From the NCBI RefSeq assembly GCF_029581195.1, contig NZ_CP120737.1, positions 6,301,001 through 6,365,000 of the forward strand: a stretch of 64,000 nucleotides of DNA, in the 5' to 3' direction. The notes beneath the pieces were generated by a model. It was not told where the DNA came from and made no database searches. It saw only the letters and a program-made list of their open reading frames with translations. Position numbers and translations under genes: made by a program. Shown here in pieces: positions 52,229 to 63,855 of this stretch; the first letter of the stretch is position 1, and each line of letters starts with the position of its first letter. Source of the stretch: Solwaraspora sp. WMMD791. Its GTDB lineage: Bacteria > Actinomycetota > Actinomycetes > Mycobacteriales > Micromonosporaceae.

Positions 52229-52537
52229 ATGAGCACCGAACTGCAGGGCAGGAACAGTGAGTGGATCGAGCAGGCACGGATGCAACTGGCTGATCAACTG
52301 GATCTGCACCGGGCCCAGTTGACCGAACTCACCGCCGACACCGGCGACCCGCAGGAGGCACACACCCGGGCCGCGTTGATCGTGGCCGCCCGGCGCGGCT
52401 ACGACCAGGCCGTCGAGGCCCTGGGCCGGATCGCCGACGGCCGCTACGGCCGCTGTGACAAGTGCGGCGGCGAGATCCCCCGGGAGCGGTTGGAGATCCT
52501 CCCGCACGCCCGGTACTGCGTGCCCTGCACCGGCTGA
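52229..52537 (+). CDS. DksA/TraR family zinc-finger protein
   Basis: 102 residues from ATG 52229 with GAAGGAG seven bases upstream. A helical first part (MQLADQLDLHRAQLTELTAD) is followed by the zinc finger CDKCGGEIP...RYCVPC, C-x2-C-x17-C-x2-C, as in DksA/TraR. These bind RNA polymerase through its secondary channel and change transcription under stress. The coiled-coil tip acidic pair of true DksA is not obvious, so this is a short homologue. Confidence 0.9.
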   Translation: MSTELQGRNSEWIEQARMQLADQLDLHRAQLTELTADTGDPQEAHTRAALIVAARRGYDQAVEALGRIADGRYGRCDKCGGEIPRERLEILPHARYCVPCTG

Positions 52538-52551
52538 GTCTGCGCCGCAAA

Positions 52552-52593
52552 AGCGTCGCCGTCCGACCGCTCCGCCGGTTGGACGGCGACGCT
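52552..52593 (+). terminator. Terminator after the dksA-like gene
   Basis: A 17-bp stem (52552-52568 and 52577-52593) with one G-T wobble lies 14 bases after the stop. Confidence 0.8.
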
Positions 52594-52746
52594 GCTGTGT
52601 GACCGATTGTCTCGACCTCCGGCATGGCAGTGACGTAACGGCTACCGCCTAGCCGAAAGTAGGCGGACAAATACATTCGAACCCCTGATGGTGTGTCGTC
52701 CGTTGTACCCGGGTGTCCGCAATGTGCCGCAGAGAGGCGAGCGCTG

Positions 52747-53370
52747 ATGCCCCAGCTCCACACGTCGGTGATGATCCGTTATGCGACCTACACCGACACC
52801 CCGCGAGTGGCGAAGACACTGGTGGAGGCATTCCTGGACACCCCCGAGGCCACCTGGCTGATCCCCGATCCGGTCGCGCGCCGGCGGGTGTTCCAGCGGT
52901 TCTGCCCAGCGTTGATCGACTACGGACTGCGGCAGGGCAGCATCTACCTGACCGAGGACTACCAGGCGGTAGCGGTCTGGCGCCCGTGCAGCCTGATCCT
53001 GCCCAACCCGGTCGAGTACGAGCAGCTGCTCGACGACACCTGCGGTGAGTACGCCTACCGGTTCCGGCTGCTGGACAACGCGCTCGCCGAGCGGCATCCG
53101 GTGGGGGAGCACCACTACCTGGCGTACCTCGGGGTCGCGCCGGACCGGCAGGGCTACGGCCTCGGTACGGCGTTGCTGACCCATCGGCACGCGATCTTCG
53201 ACACGGCCGGTAGCGCCGCCTACGTGGTGGCGAGCACCCGTGGTGCCCGTGACCTGTACGCCCGGCTCGGCTACCGGGTCACTGCGGCAGCGCCGTTCCA
53301 CCTGCCCGACGGTGGTCCGCTGCTGTGGCCGATGTGGCGTCAACCGCAGCTCACCCGCCGCTACGGCTGA
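52747..53370 (+). CDS. GNAT family acetyltransferase
   Basis: 207 residues from ATG 52747 with GAGAGGCGAG upstream. MIRYATYTDTPRVAKTLVEAF opens the fold, and HYLAYLGVAPDRQGYGLGTALLTHR is the acetyl-CoA-binding motif A (Q/R-x2-G-x-G/A); STRGARDLYARLGYRV completes it. Substrate unknown. Single-gene unit. Confidence 0.92.
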   Translation: MPQLHTSVMIRYATYTDTPRVAKTLVEAFLDTPEATWLIPDPVARRRVFQRFCPALIDYGLRQGSIYLTEDYQAVAVWRPCSLILPNPVEYEQLLDDTCGEYAYRFRLLDNALAERHPVGEHHYLAYLGVAPDRQGYGLGTALLTHRHAIFDTAGSAAYVVASTRGARDLYARLGYRVTAAAPFHLPDGGPLLWPMWRQPQLTRRYG

Positions 53371-53450
53371 CCCATCCGATCGGCGGTCGCCGATGGGCTG
53401 GAGGTGATGTGGGACCAACTCGGTTCCGTCGCACCCCGGCCCGTCGGTAA

Positions 53451-54506
<1,056 letters not shown>

Positions 54507-54517
54507 GCCGGCCGCCG

Positions 54518-55642
54518 TCACTGCTGGTACGACCCCGCGCCGCCCTGCCGCTCGACGAGCAGCAGGGCGGCGTCGTCGCTGATCTGACCGCCGGCATGCC
54601 GCTGCAGCTCAGCCACGATCCGGTCCAACGCCTCGGAACGGTCGGGCAGGTCCAGGCAGGCGGTGACCCGGGTGGAGGAGAGGAACTCGCCTCCACCGTT
54701 GCGCGCCTCGATCAGTCCGTCGGTGTAGAGCAGCAGCCGGTCGCCGGGATGCCAGACCCGGATCACCGGATCGGGGTCGGGCGCGTCGCGGCGCAGCCCC
54801 AACGGTGGGTGCCGGTCCGCCGGTTCGAGGATCTCCAGCGTGCCCTCGGCGGTCCGCAGCGCCGGAGCCGGGTGGCCGCAGTTGAGCACGGTGACGGTGT
54901 CGCCACGTAGTTGCACCAACGCGGCGGTGACGAACTGGGCCGGCTGCCCGGTGCTGACCGCGTCGCGGTGCACCGCCTGGTCCAGATCGGCGGCGACGGC
55001 GGTCAGCTCCGGTTGGACGAAGGCCGACTGGCGGAACGCGCCCATCACCGTGGTCGCCATCTGGACCGCCTGCAGCCCCTTGCCGCAGGCGTCGCCGATG
55101 ATCAGGCGGACGCCGTACGGGCTGGCGACGGTGGCGTACAGGTCACCGCCGACGTTGGCCGCCTCGGATGCTGACAGATACCGGGCGACCAGTGCGACGT
55201 CGTCGAGCACCGGCGGCGGGGAACGCAGCACCGCGCGCTGCGCGACCTCGGCGATCTCGGTCATCCGGCGCAGTCGGGCCTCCCGCAGGTTCCGGGAGCG
55301 GGCCACGTAGATCGACACGATGCCGACGGCGAAGACGACGCTGCTGCGCAACAGGTGGTCCAGACTGCCGAACATGCCGCTGGGCAGCCCGGCGATCAGC
55401 GCGACCAGGCAGGCGACGACCGTGACCAGGGCGGTCCGGCGGGTCTTCTCCACGGCGGCGGCGAGCAGTGGGGCGAGGGAGAGGAACCCGAGGACGACCG
55501 CCGAGGTCTGAGTGAGCACGTCGATCACGGTGATCACGGCGATCAGGGCGAGTGCCGCCGGCATCCCGCGCCAGCGTTCGGTGCGCTGCCAGAGTGACCG
55601 GTCGGCCAACGGTGGGCGTCGCCAAACCGACAAATGGGGCAT
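54518..55642 (-). CDS. SpoIIE/PP2C-type serine phosphatase with membrane helices
   Basis: 374 residues from ATG 55642 with GGAG upstream; a longer frame exists to 55705. About four hydrophobic helices (residues 28-105), then a linker and the PP2C domain: EAANVGGDLYATVAS, RLIIGDACGKGLQAVQMA, LNCGHPAPALR, LLLYTDGLIEARN and SDDAALLLVE, all metal-binding positions kept. Such phosphatases often act on anti-anti-sigma factors in sigma-factor partner switching. No GAF, PAS or kinase domain. Target unknown. Confidence 0.93.
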   Translation of the reverse strand: MPHLSVWRRPPLADRSLWQRTERWRGMPAALALIAVITVIDVLTQTSAVVLGFLSLAPLLAAAVEKTRRTALVTVVACLVALIAGLPSGMFGSLDHLLRSSVVFAVGIVSIYVARSRNLREARLRRMTEIAEVAQRAVLRSPPPVLDDVALVARYLSASEAANVGGDLYATVASPYGVRLIIGDACGKGLQAVQMATTVMGAFRQSAFVQPELTAVAADLDQAVHRDAVSTGQPAQFVTAALVQLRGDTVTVLNCGHPAPALRTAEGTLEILEPADRHPPLGLRRDAPDPDPVIRVWHPGDRLLLYTDGLIEARNGGGEFLSSTRVTACLDLPDRSEALDRIVAELQRHAGGQISDDAALLLVERQGGAGSYQQ

Positions 55643-55763
55643 ACGCCAGCTGCTCCGGCGTGCCCACACGTCCTGCTCCCTACTCGGCCTGCCCGTGCCG
55701 CACACCCCAGGTGCCGGCAGCCGTACCTGCCTGCGAGCCTAGCCGATCTGCCCGGTCCGGGCC

Positions 55764-55822
55764 GGCCCGCGTACGCACCCGCCCAGGGCCCGCGTACGCA
55801 CCCGCCCAGGGCCCGCGCGCGT
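55764..55822. repeat. 23-bp tandem repeat upstream of the CBS protein gene
   Basis: The unit starting GGCCCGCGTACGCACCCGCC recurs at 55764, 55787 and, partly, at 55810. It lies in the 274-bp divergent region between the phosphatase and CBS genes. Confidence 0.85.
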
Positions 55823-55916
55823 ACCGCCCCGGGCTCGCCCCCAGGGGTGGTCGGACCGGGTTTTCCCGCTACCGCTGCGGGTACCCCGAGCATGGCGCCG
55901 ACACCGAGAGGAGCAC

Positions 55917-56336
55917 ATGATGACGACCGTCGGAGAGTTCATGACAGCCCGGCCGTTCACCATGGACGCCAGCGACATGCTGACCGCTGCGGCGCGACAG
56001 ATGCGCGACGCGGACATCGGCGACATCATCGTCACCAACGGTAGTGAGATCCAGGGGATCGTGACCGACCGGGACATCACCGTCCGGGCAGTAGCGTCCG
56101 AAATGGACCCATCGAACACCCCGCTCAACCAGATCATCACCGAGGACGTCGTGGTGGTCTCACCGTACGACGACGCGGTTGCCGCCGCCGAACTGATGCG
56201 GACCTACTCGGTACGGCGACTGCCGGTCGTCGACGACGGCCGCCTGGTGGGTGTGGTCTCCATGGGTGACCTCGCCGTCGAGTGGGAACCGGACTCGGTG
56301 CTCGCCGACATCAGCACCGACGAGCCCAACAACTGA
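55917..56336 (+). CDS. CBS domain-pair protein
   Basis: 139 residues (ATG 55917, with ATG 55920 next; GAGAGGAGC upstream). Two CBS motifs: TVGEFMTARPFTMDASDMLTAAARQM with IVTDRDITVRAV, then VVVSPYDDAVAAAELMRTYSVRRLPVVDDGRLVGVVSMGDLAV. CBS pairs bind adenosine nucleotides. A free-standing pair like this resembles the hypoxia- and dormancy-related CBS proteins of actinobacteria. It precedes the NADH dehydrogenase-like gene by 172 bp. Confidence 0.92.
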   Translation: MMTTVGEFMTARPFTMDASDMLTAAARQMRDADIGDIIVTNGSEIQGIVTDRDITVRAVASEMDPSNTPLNQIITEDVVVVSPYDDAVAAAELMRTYSVRRLPVVDDGRLVGVVSMGDLAVEWEPDSVLADISTDEPNN

Positions 56337-56508
56337 CCGCTCAGCGACGAGTGCCGGAACCCTCTGGTGGGTGTCCCCGCACGTCTGCCCGGTCTCCCCG
56401 GCGCCCGGGTCCGGCAGACGGCAGGGACACCCTCTTCCGGACGTTTCCACGGCACCCGCCGTCGACGCCCGGGCCACCGCAGCCCCGCAACCGATCGGAG
56501 TTCAGCAG

Positions 56509-57816
56509 ATGAGTCGACCGCGAATCGTCATCGTGGGCGCCGGATTCGCCGGCTACCAGGCGGCCCGTACCCTGTCCCGGCTGGCCCGCGGCGCGGCGGA
56601 GATCGTCCTGGTCAACCCCACCGACTACTTCCTGTACGTACCGCTGCTGCCCGAGGTCGCCTCCGGGGTACTGGAACCCCGCCGGGTGACCGTGTCGCTG
56701 CCGGACACCCTGCCCGGGGTCCGGGTCGTCCTCGGCGAGGTCGACGACATCGACCTGCCGGGCCGGCGGATCTGCTACCTCGACGGGGACGGCCGCCGGG
56801 GCGACCTGCGCTACGACCGGCTGATCGTCTCCGTCGGCAGCGTCAACAAGCTGCTGCCGATCCCGGGGGCCAACGAGCACGCGAAGGGGTTCCGAACCCT
56901 GCCCGAGGCACTCTACCTGCGCGACCACCTGACCCGGCAGATCGAGCTGGCCGACCTGTCGGACGATCCGGCCGAGCGGGCCGCCCGGTGCACCTTCGTC
57001 GTGGTCGGGGCCGGCTACACCGGTACGGAGGTCGCCGCGCACTGCGTGACCGCGACCGAGCTGCTGGTGCGCCGCCATCCGAGGCTCGCCGGCCAGCAGG
57101 TGCGCTGGCTGCTGCTCGACCTCGCCGACCGGGTACTGCCGGAACTCGACCAACGGATGTCGGTCACCGCCCAGCGGGTGCTGGACAGCCGGGGCGTCGA
57201 GACGCGGTTCGGCACCTCGGTGCGGGAGGCGACCAGCGACGGGGTGCACCTGTCCGACGGCGAGTTCATCCCGACCCGGTCGCTGATCTGGTGCGTCGGG
57301 GTGCGGCCGGACCCGGTGGTGGACGCGCTCGGGCTGGACACGGTCAAGGGGCGGCTGGTGGTCGACGAGTTCCTCGCCGTACCACGGCATCCGGAGGTGT
57401 ACGCCTGCGGTGACGCGGCCGCCGTACCGGACCCGAGCTCACCGGGCGAGATAACCCCGATGACCGCACAACACGCCGTACGGCAGGGTCGGCTGGCCGC
57501 GCAGAACGTGGCCGCCTCGTACGGCCATGGTTCGTTCCGCCCGTACCGGCACAAGGACCTCGGCTTCGTGGTCGACCTCGGCGGCGCTCAGGCGGCGGCG
57601 AACCCGCTGCACGTGCCGATCTCCGGTCCGTTGGCCAAGGTGGTGACCCGGGGATACCACCTGGCGTCGATTCCGGGCAACCGGGTGCGGGTGGCGGCCG
57701 ACTGGATGCTGGAGACGCTGCTGTCCCGCCAGGGGGTGCAGCTGGGTCTGGTGCCGCCGTCGGCGGTGCCGCTGGACACCGCTTCCCCGGAGCTGGTTCA
57801 CCCGGTCGGCCGCTGA
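56509..57816 (+). CDS. FAD-dependent NAD(P)H oxidoreductase, type II NADH dehydrogenase-like
   Basis: 435 residues from ATG 56509 with CGGAG upstream. FAD site IVIVGAGFAGYQAARTL at the N-terminus, NAD(P)H site VVVGAGYTGTEVAAH near residue 165, and YACGDAAAVPD near 305 closing the FAD fold. This fits Ndh-type quinone reductases that pass NADH electrons to menaquinone without pumping protons. The C-terminal amphipathic segment (WMLETLLSRQGVQLGL) may attach it to the membrane. Confidence 0.92.
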   Translation: MSRPRIVIVGAGFAGYQAARTLSRLARGAAEIVLVNPTDYFLYVPLLPEVASGVLEPRRVTVSLPDTLPGVRVVLGEVDDIDLPGRRICYLDGDGRRGDLRYDRLIVSVGSVNKLLPIPGANEHAKGFRTLPEALYLRDHLTRQIELADLSDDPAERAARCTFVVVGAGYTGTEVAAHCVTATELLVRRHPRLAGQQVRWLLLDLADRVLPELDQRMSVTAQRVLDSRGVETRFGTSVREATSDGVHLSDGEFIPTRSLIWCVGVRPDPVVDALGLDTVKGRLVVDEFLAVPRHPEVYACGDAAAVPDPSSPGEITPMTAQHAVRQGRLAAQNVAASYGHGSFRPYRHKDLGFVVDLGGAQAAANPLHVPISGPLAKVVTRGYHLASIPGNRVRVAADWMLETLLSRQGVQLGLVPPSAVPLDTASPELVHPVGR

Positions 57817-57862
57817 CCGCCAGCCGACAGCGTCGGGAGCCGGGTGAGGTGCCCTGACCGGC

Positions 57863-58542
57863 TCAGCCGAAGCGCAGGTGCGGGCGGTGACGCAGCCGTA
57901 CGCCGGTGGCGAGCGCGACGAGCGCGACCAGGATCGCGGCGACGACCACACCGTGCAGCAGACCCCGGTCGAGGTATCCGCTGTCGGTGTGGTCGATCGC
58001 GTAGGTCGCGATCTCCCGGCTGAACCAGAACGGCAATGCCCGTGCGGCGGTACCGGACGGGTCCATCACCATCTGCAGGCCCACGATGGTCAGCAGGACC
58101 AGGGTGCCCTCGAGTTCGCGGGGCAGCACCGCGCTGATGGCCAGCCCGAACGGCACCGCGACCAGCACCATGATCAGCATGATCAGGGCGATCGCGCCGT
58201 GTCGGACCTGCGGCTGGTCGACCAGCACCAGCAGGAAGTACGGCACCGACAGCAGCACGCCGACCAGCCACAGCGCCGCCATCCGGCCCGACCACAGGTG
58301 CACCGGCCGGTAGCCGGTCAGCCGCAGCCGGGTCTCCAGGGCACGGTTGGCGTTGCCGGCGAACAGCGCGGCGGTGCTCAGCGCCCAGCCCAGGCCGAGA
58401 CAGACGAACCGGATCGACTGTCCGGCGTGGTCGCCGCGCCGGGCCAGGTAGAAACAGAGCGGAAAGAGCAGCAGGATCACCAGTACGCCGCGCCGCCGCG
58501 ACGTCTCCCGCAGCGTCATCTCGGCCACGGTCAGCGCTCTGG

Positions 58543-58546
<4 letters not shown>
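57863..58546 (-). CDS. ABC transporter permease
   Basis: 227 residues from an ATG that overlaps the ATPase stop (ATGA). Six hydrophobic helices (RRGVLVILLLFPLCFYLARR, FVCLGLGWALSTAALFAGNANRAL, and so on) fit an ABC-2 type permease. With the preceding ATPase it forms a PadR-controlled efflux-type transporter. Substrate unknown. Confidence 0.85.
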
Positions 58547-59363
<817 letters not shown>

Positions 59364-59367
<4 letters not shown>

Positions 59368-59702
59368 GAGTCGGTCACCTCCTGCAGGATCGTGTCGACG
59401 CCGGTGGCGAAGGCCCGCCAGTCGGCAGCGGCGTGGCGCAGGGTCTGCGCGCCGGCCGGGGTGAGCCGGTAGTACTTGCGGGCCGGTCCGCTGGTGCCCT
59501 CGCGCCACTGGGCGCTCACCAGGCCGGTGCGCTGCAGCCGCAGCAGGACGGGGTAGAGGGTGCCGCCCTTGATCGGGCCGATCCCGGCGGACTGCAGCGA
59601 CTGGGCCAGCTCGTAGCCGTACGACTCCCGCTGGCGCAGCGCGGCCAGGACGCACAGCTCCAGTACCCCCCGTAGCCACTGGCCGCGCCGGTCCTGGTCC
59701 AC
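59364..59702 (-). CDS. PadR family repressor of the ABC transporter
   Basis: 112 residues from GTG 59702; GTG 59738 is in frame but lies within a repeated element that looks like an operator. Winged helix: SYGYELAQSLQSAGIGPIKGGTLYPVLLRLQRTGLV and wing ARKYYRLTPAGAQTLRHA. It heads a three-gene operon with the HAAS-ATPase and permease, all joined by four-base overlaps. No good ribosome site is visible at either start. Confidence 0.9.
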
Positions 59703-59716
59703 CGGGAGAAGATAGC

Positions 59717-59738
59717 AGCGCCACCTAGATAGCGCCAC
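59717..59738. promoter_or_regulatory. Direct repeat AGCGCCAC upstream of padR
   Basis: AGCGCCAC occurs at 59717-59724 and 59731-59738, spaced 14 bp with CTAGAT between, immediately before the padR start. Candidate PadR operator. Confidence 0.4.
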
Positions 59739-59827
59739 AACCTATTCGTGGATCGCCCCGGCCAGCCGTTTTCGCCCGGACCCACGGGGTACCTCACCGG
59801 CAGGGCAACCGCCGGAGGGAGAGACTG

Positions 59828-60457
59828 ATGGACATCGGCATCATCGGGGCGGGCAACGTCGGATCCGCGCTGGCGCGTCGACTGACCGAGGTAGGCCACC
59901 AGGTGACGATCTCCGCGTCCAGTCCGGATTCACCCCGGCTGGCCGACGCCACGACGGGCACCGGGGTGACCGCGGGTGAGCCGGCCCAGGCCGCCGCCGC
60001 CGAACTGGTCGTGCTGGCGGTGCCGTACGCCGAGGTCGCCGACACCCTGACCGGCTCGGTGGCGGACGCCCTCACCGGGACCACGGTGATCGACGTGACG
60101 AATCCGCTCGGGCCGGACCACATGTCGCTGCGGGTCGGGCACGACACCTCCGCCGCCGAGCAGGTCGCGGCGATGATTCCGGATGCCAACGTGGTGAAGG
60201 CGTTCAACACGGTGCTGGCCCCCAACCACGCCCGGCCGGTGCTCGGCGGCGTGCGGCAGTCGGTTCCGGTAGCCGGCGACGACCTGGTGGCGAAGAAGAC
60301 GGTGCAGGAGCTCGGCACCCAGCTGGGGTTCGACACCGTCGACGCCGGCCCGCTGACCAGTGCCCGCTATCTGGAGCCGGTCGCCGCACTGCTCATCCAG
60401 CTGGCGTACGGCGGCGGAGCCGGCCCGACCGTCGGCTTCGCGATCGCCCGCGACTGA
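59828..60457 (+). CDS. NADPH-dependent F420 reductase-like (NPDR) dinucleotide-binding protein
   Basis: 209 residues. Rossmann motif GIIGAGNVGSALARRL at the N-terminus, then VVLAVPYAEVADTL, IDVTNPLGPD, VVKAFNTVLAP and VPVAGDD, typical of NPDR/F420-dependent NADP reductase-like proteins. It may pass hydride between NADPH and F420 or another partner; many homologues have no proven substrate. GGAGGGAGAG precedes the ATG. Confidence 0.88.
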   Translation: MDIGIIGAGNVGSALARRLTEVGHQVTISASSPDSPRLADATTGTGVTAGEPAQAAAAELVVLAVPYAEVADTLTGSVADALTGTTVIDVTNPLGPDHMSLRVGHDTSAAEQVAAMIPDANVVKAFNTVLAPNHARPVLGGVRQSVPVAGDDLVAKKTVQELGTQLGFDTVDAGPLTSARYLEPVAALLIQLAYGGGAGPTVGFAIARD

Positions 60458-60599
60458 GCATCGCGGTCGTCCCCGCGACTGAGCCCCCTCCTCGAGCGCC
60501 TCGGGTCGGAAACACCACCGGCTGGCCGTATGGTGGACGGGTGTCGTGCGCGCCGTACCCGGCAGGACGGACGCATCCGTTGAAACCCGAGGAGCTGTA

Positions 60600-62069
<1,470 letters not shown>

Positions 62070-62081
62070 CCCCCCTCTCCC

Positions 62082-62144
62082 GACGATCTTGCGCTTATCG
62101 AGAACATTTTTCCGAATTGTTCGTCGATGAGTGCAAGATCGTCG
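62082..62144. repeat. Dispersed 63-nt palindromic element, copy 2
   Basis: Perfect outer arms CGACGATCTTGC (62081-62092) and GCAAGATCGTCG (62133-62144), with further partial pairing (TTATCGAG, TCGATGAG) and ATTTTTCC in the loop. It aligns without gaps to 9451-9513. It lies 11 bp after the ahcY stop and before the end of the convergent GH3 gene. Confidence 0.88.
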
Positions 62145-62196
62145 AACGAGGGAGGGCGCGAGTAGGGGCAGGGCGGGGCGACGGGGGCTCAGTGGC

Positions 62197-63678
62197 TCAA
62201 GCGGCCAGTCCGAGGGCCTCGGCGGCGGCCCGGCCGTTGGCGTGGCTCGCGCCGTACGTGGTGACGAAGGCCCGCACACCGGCCGGCCGCCAGCCCGACG
62301 GCCAACCCATCTCCACCACCGAGACCGGGCAGCGGGCGGCGAGCGCCTCGATCAGCCCCGGCGCGCCGGGGACCCGGTGCAGGTGCCGACCGACCAGCAC
62401 CACCGGCCGGCCGGCGGCGAGGGCCGCGATCTCGTCGGCGGTCGTTCCGGCCGCGACCACCCGTAGCTGAGTCGTGCCGTCGAGGTGCGGGCCGAGCCCC
62501 CAGGGCACCCGGCCCTCGGCGATCGTCGAACCGGCGGTGAGCTGTACCACCAGCGCCGACGCCAGCCCGTCGAGCACCCCCTCCACCCGGACCGCGCGCC
62601 GGGCGGCGGCGTACCCCAGATCGGTGGCCGCACCGGCGTCGGAGGGCGCCGGCCGCACGGCGCTGGCGAGCGCGGCGACCCGGGCGGCGGCCTGCTCCAC
62701 CCGCGCGACCGGCAGGACGCCGTCGGCGACGGCGGCGGCGATGCCGGCGGCGATCCGTTCGACCAGCTGCCGGTCGACGCGCGCACCGACGCAGAGCAGG
62801 TCGGCACCGGCGGCGAGGGCGGCGACCGCCGCGGGCACGATGCCGCCGGCGGCCGAGGTGGCGCCGCGCATCTCCAGGGCGTCGGTGACGATCACCCCCT
62901 GGTACCCGTACTCCTCGCGGAGCAGGCCGGTGAGCGCGGCGCGGCTGAAGGTGGCCGGTGCCTGCCCGGTCAGCACGGGGACCCGGATGTGCGCGGTCAT
63001 GATCGCGGCGACGCCAGCGGCGATCACCGCCGCGAACGGCGGCAGGTCCCGGGCCCGCAGCACCGACATCGGTACGTCGACAGTGGGCAGTTCGAGGTGC
63101 GAGTCGGTGACCGTCGCCCCGTGCCCGGGGAAGTGCTTGGCACAGCCGGCGATGCCGGCGTCGGTGAGCCCGGCGACGGCGGCGGCCGCGTGCGTGGCGA
63201 CCAGCGTCGGGTCGGCGCCGAACGACCGGGTGCCGATGATCGGGTTGTCGTCGGCGGTGTTGACGTCGACGGTCGGAGCGAGGTTGAGGTTGACGCCGCA
63301 GCCGGCGAGTTCGTCGCCGATCGCCCGGTACACCTGCCGGGTCAGCGCCGGGTCGTCGACCGCGCCCAGGGCGGCGTTGCCGGGGTAGGGGCTGCCGGTC
63401 GCGTGGGCCAGCCGGGTGACGTCGCCGCCCTCCTCGTCGATGGCGACGAGGACGTCGGCGCGGGCGGCCCGCAGCGCGGCGGTGCCGGCCCGGACCTGGT
63501 CGGGGTCGGTGACGTTGCCACCGAAGAGCGTGTGCCCGGCGAGTCCGTCGCCGACCAGCTCCACCGCCCACTGTGGAACAGTGGTGCCGTCGAAGGCGGC
63601 GAGCAGGGTGCGCAGCGCCAGGCGGCGCAGTCCGGGGTCGGCTGCCACCGGTCCGCGCGCCCCTGGGTCGTTCGACAT
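62197..63678 (-). CDS. nagZ: GH3 beta-N-acetylhexosaminidase (NagZ-like)
   Basis: 493 residues from ATG 63678 with GAGGGGG upstream. GH3 (NagZ) residues: IDEEGGDVTRL, KHFPGHGATVTDSH (181-194, with the D192/H194 catalytic dyad typical of N-acetylglucosaminidases), and nucleophile D266 in VTDALEM. A C-terminal alpha/beta domain (residues 340-493) extends beyond the minimal enzyme. There is no signal peptide, so it probably cleaves imported chitobiose or muropeptides in the cytoplasm. Divergent from a ROK regulator. Confidence 0.92.
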   Translation of the reverse strand: MSNDPGARGPVAADPGLRRLALRTLLAAFDGTTVPQWAVELVGDGLAGHTLFGGNVTDPDQVRAGTAALRAARADVLVAIDEEGGDVTRLAHATGSPYPGNAALGAVDDPALTRQVYRAIGDELAGCGVNLNLAPTVDVNTADDNPIIGTRSFGADPTLVATHAAAAVAGLTDAGIAGCAKHFPGHGATVTDSHLELPTVDVPMSVLRARDLPPFAAVIAAGVAAIMTAHIRVPVLTGQAPATFSRAALTGLLREEYGYQGVIVTDALEMRGATSAAGGIVPAAVAALAAGADLLCVGARVDRQLVERIAAGIAAAVADGVLPVARVEQAAARVAALASAVRPAPSDAGAATDLGYAAARRAVRVEGVLDGLASALVVQLTAGSTIAEGRVPWGLGPHLDGTTQLRVVAAGTTADEIAALAAGRPVVLVGRHLHRVPGAPGLIEALAARCPVSVVEMGWPSGWRPAGVRAFVTTYGASHANGRAAAEALGLAA

Positions 63679-63809
63679 CGTGTCCCCCTCCGTGAGGTCC
63701 GCGCGGTCCGAGTGTCGCACCGGGCAGGCACTGTCGTTGTCCGCGTCTGCCGGGTCGACCGACCGCTGAGGGTGTCGACGCCGACTACGCTACGGCTACT
63801 TCCGCTAGG

Positions 63810-63844
63810 TTGACCAAGATAATAGTTAACTTTCCTAAAAACTA
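63810..63844. promoter_or_regulatory. AT-rich divergent region with candidate ROK operator
   Basis: TAGTT (63823-63827) and AACTA (63840-63844) form an inverted pair around AACTTTCCTAAA. TTGACC at 63810 could be a -35 element for the ROK gene. Position between nagZ and a ROK repressor fits an operator for both. Confidence 0.4.
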
Positions 63845-63855
63845 GAGGACGACAC

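Noticed and set aside
51898-52260. 120-codon ORF between padR and the dksA-like gene
   Set aside because: It runs through the predicted promoter, hairpins and T-run of the dksA leader and lacks any domain or ribosome site.
53371-53394. Terminator after the acetyltransferase gene
   Set aside because: Only CCCATC/GATGGG pair reliably; the stem is too short and interrupted to call.
60458-60599. Possible SAH or SAM riboswitch before ahcY
   Set aside because: GAGGAGC-like fragments occur but the ordered conserved elements of the SAH riboswitch could not be placed; the ribosome site explains the GAGGAG.
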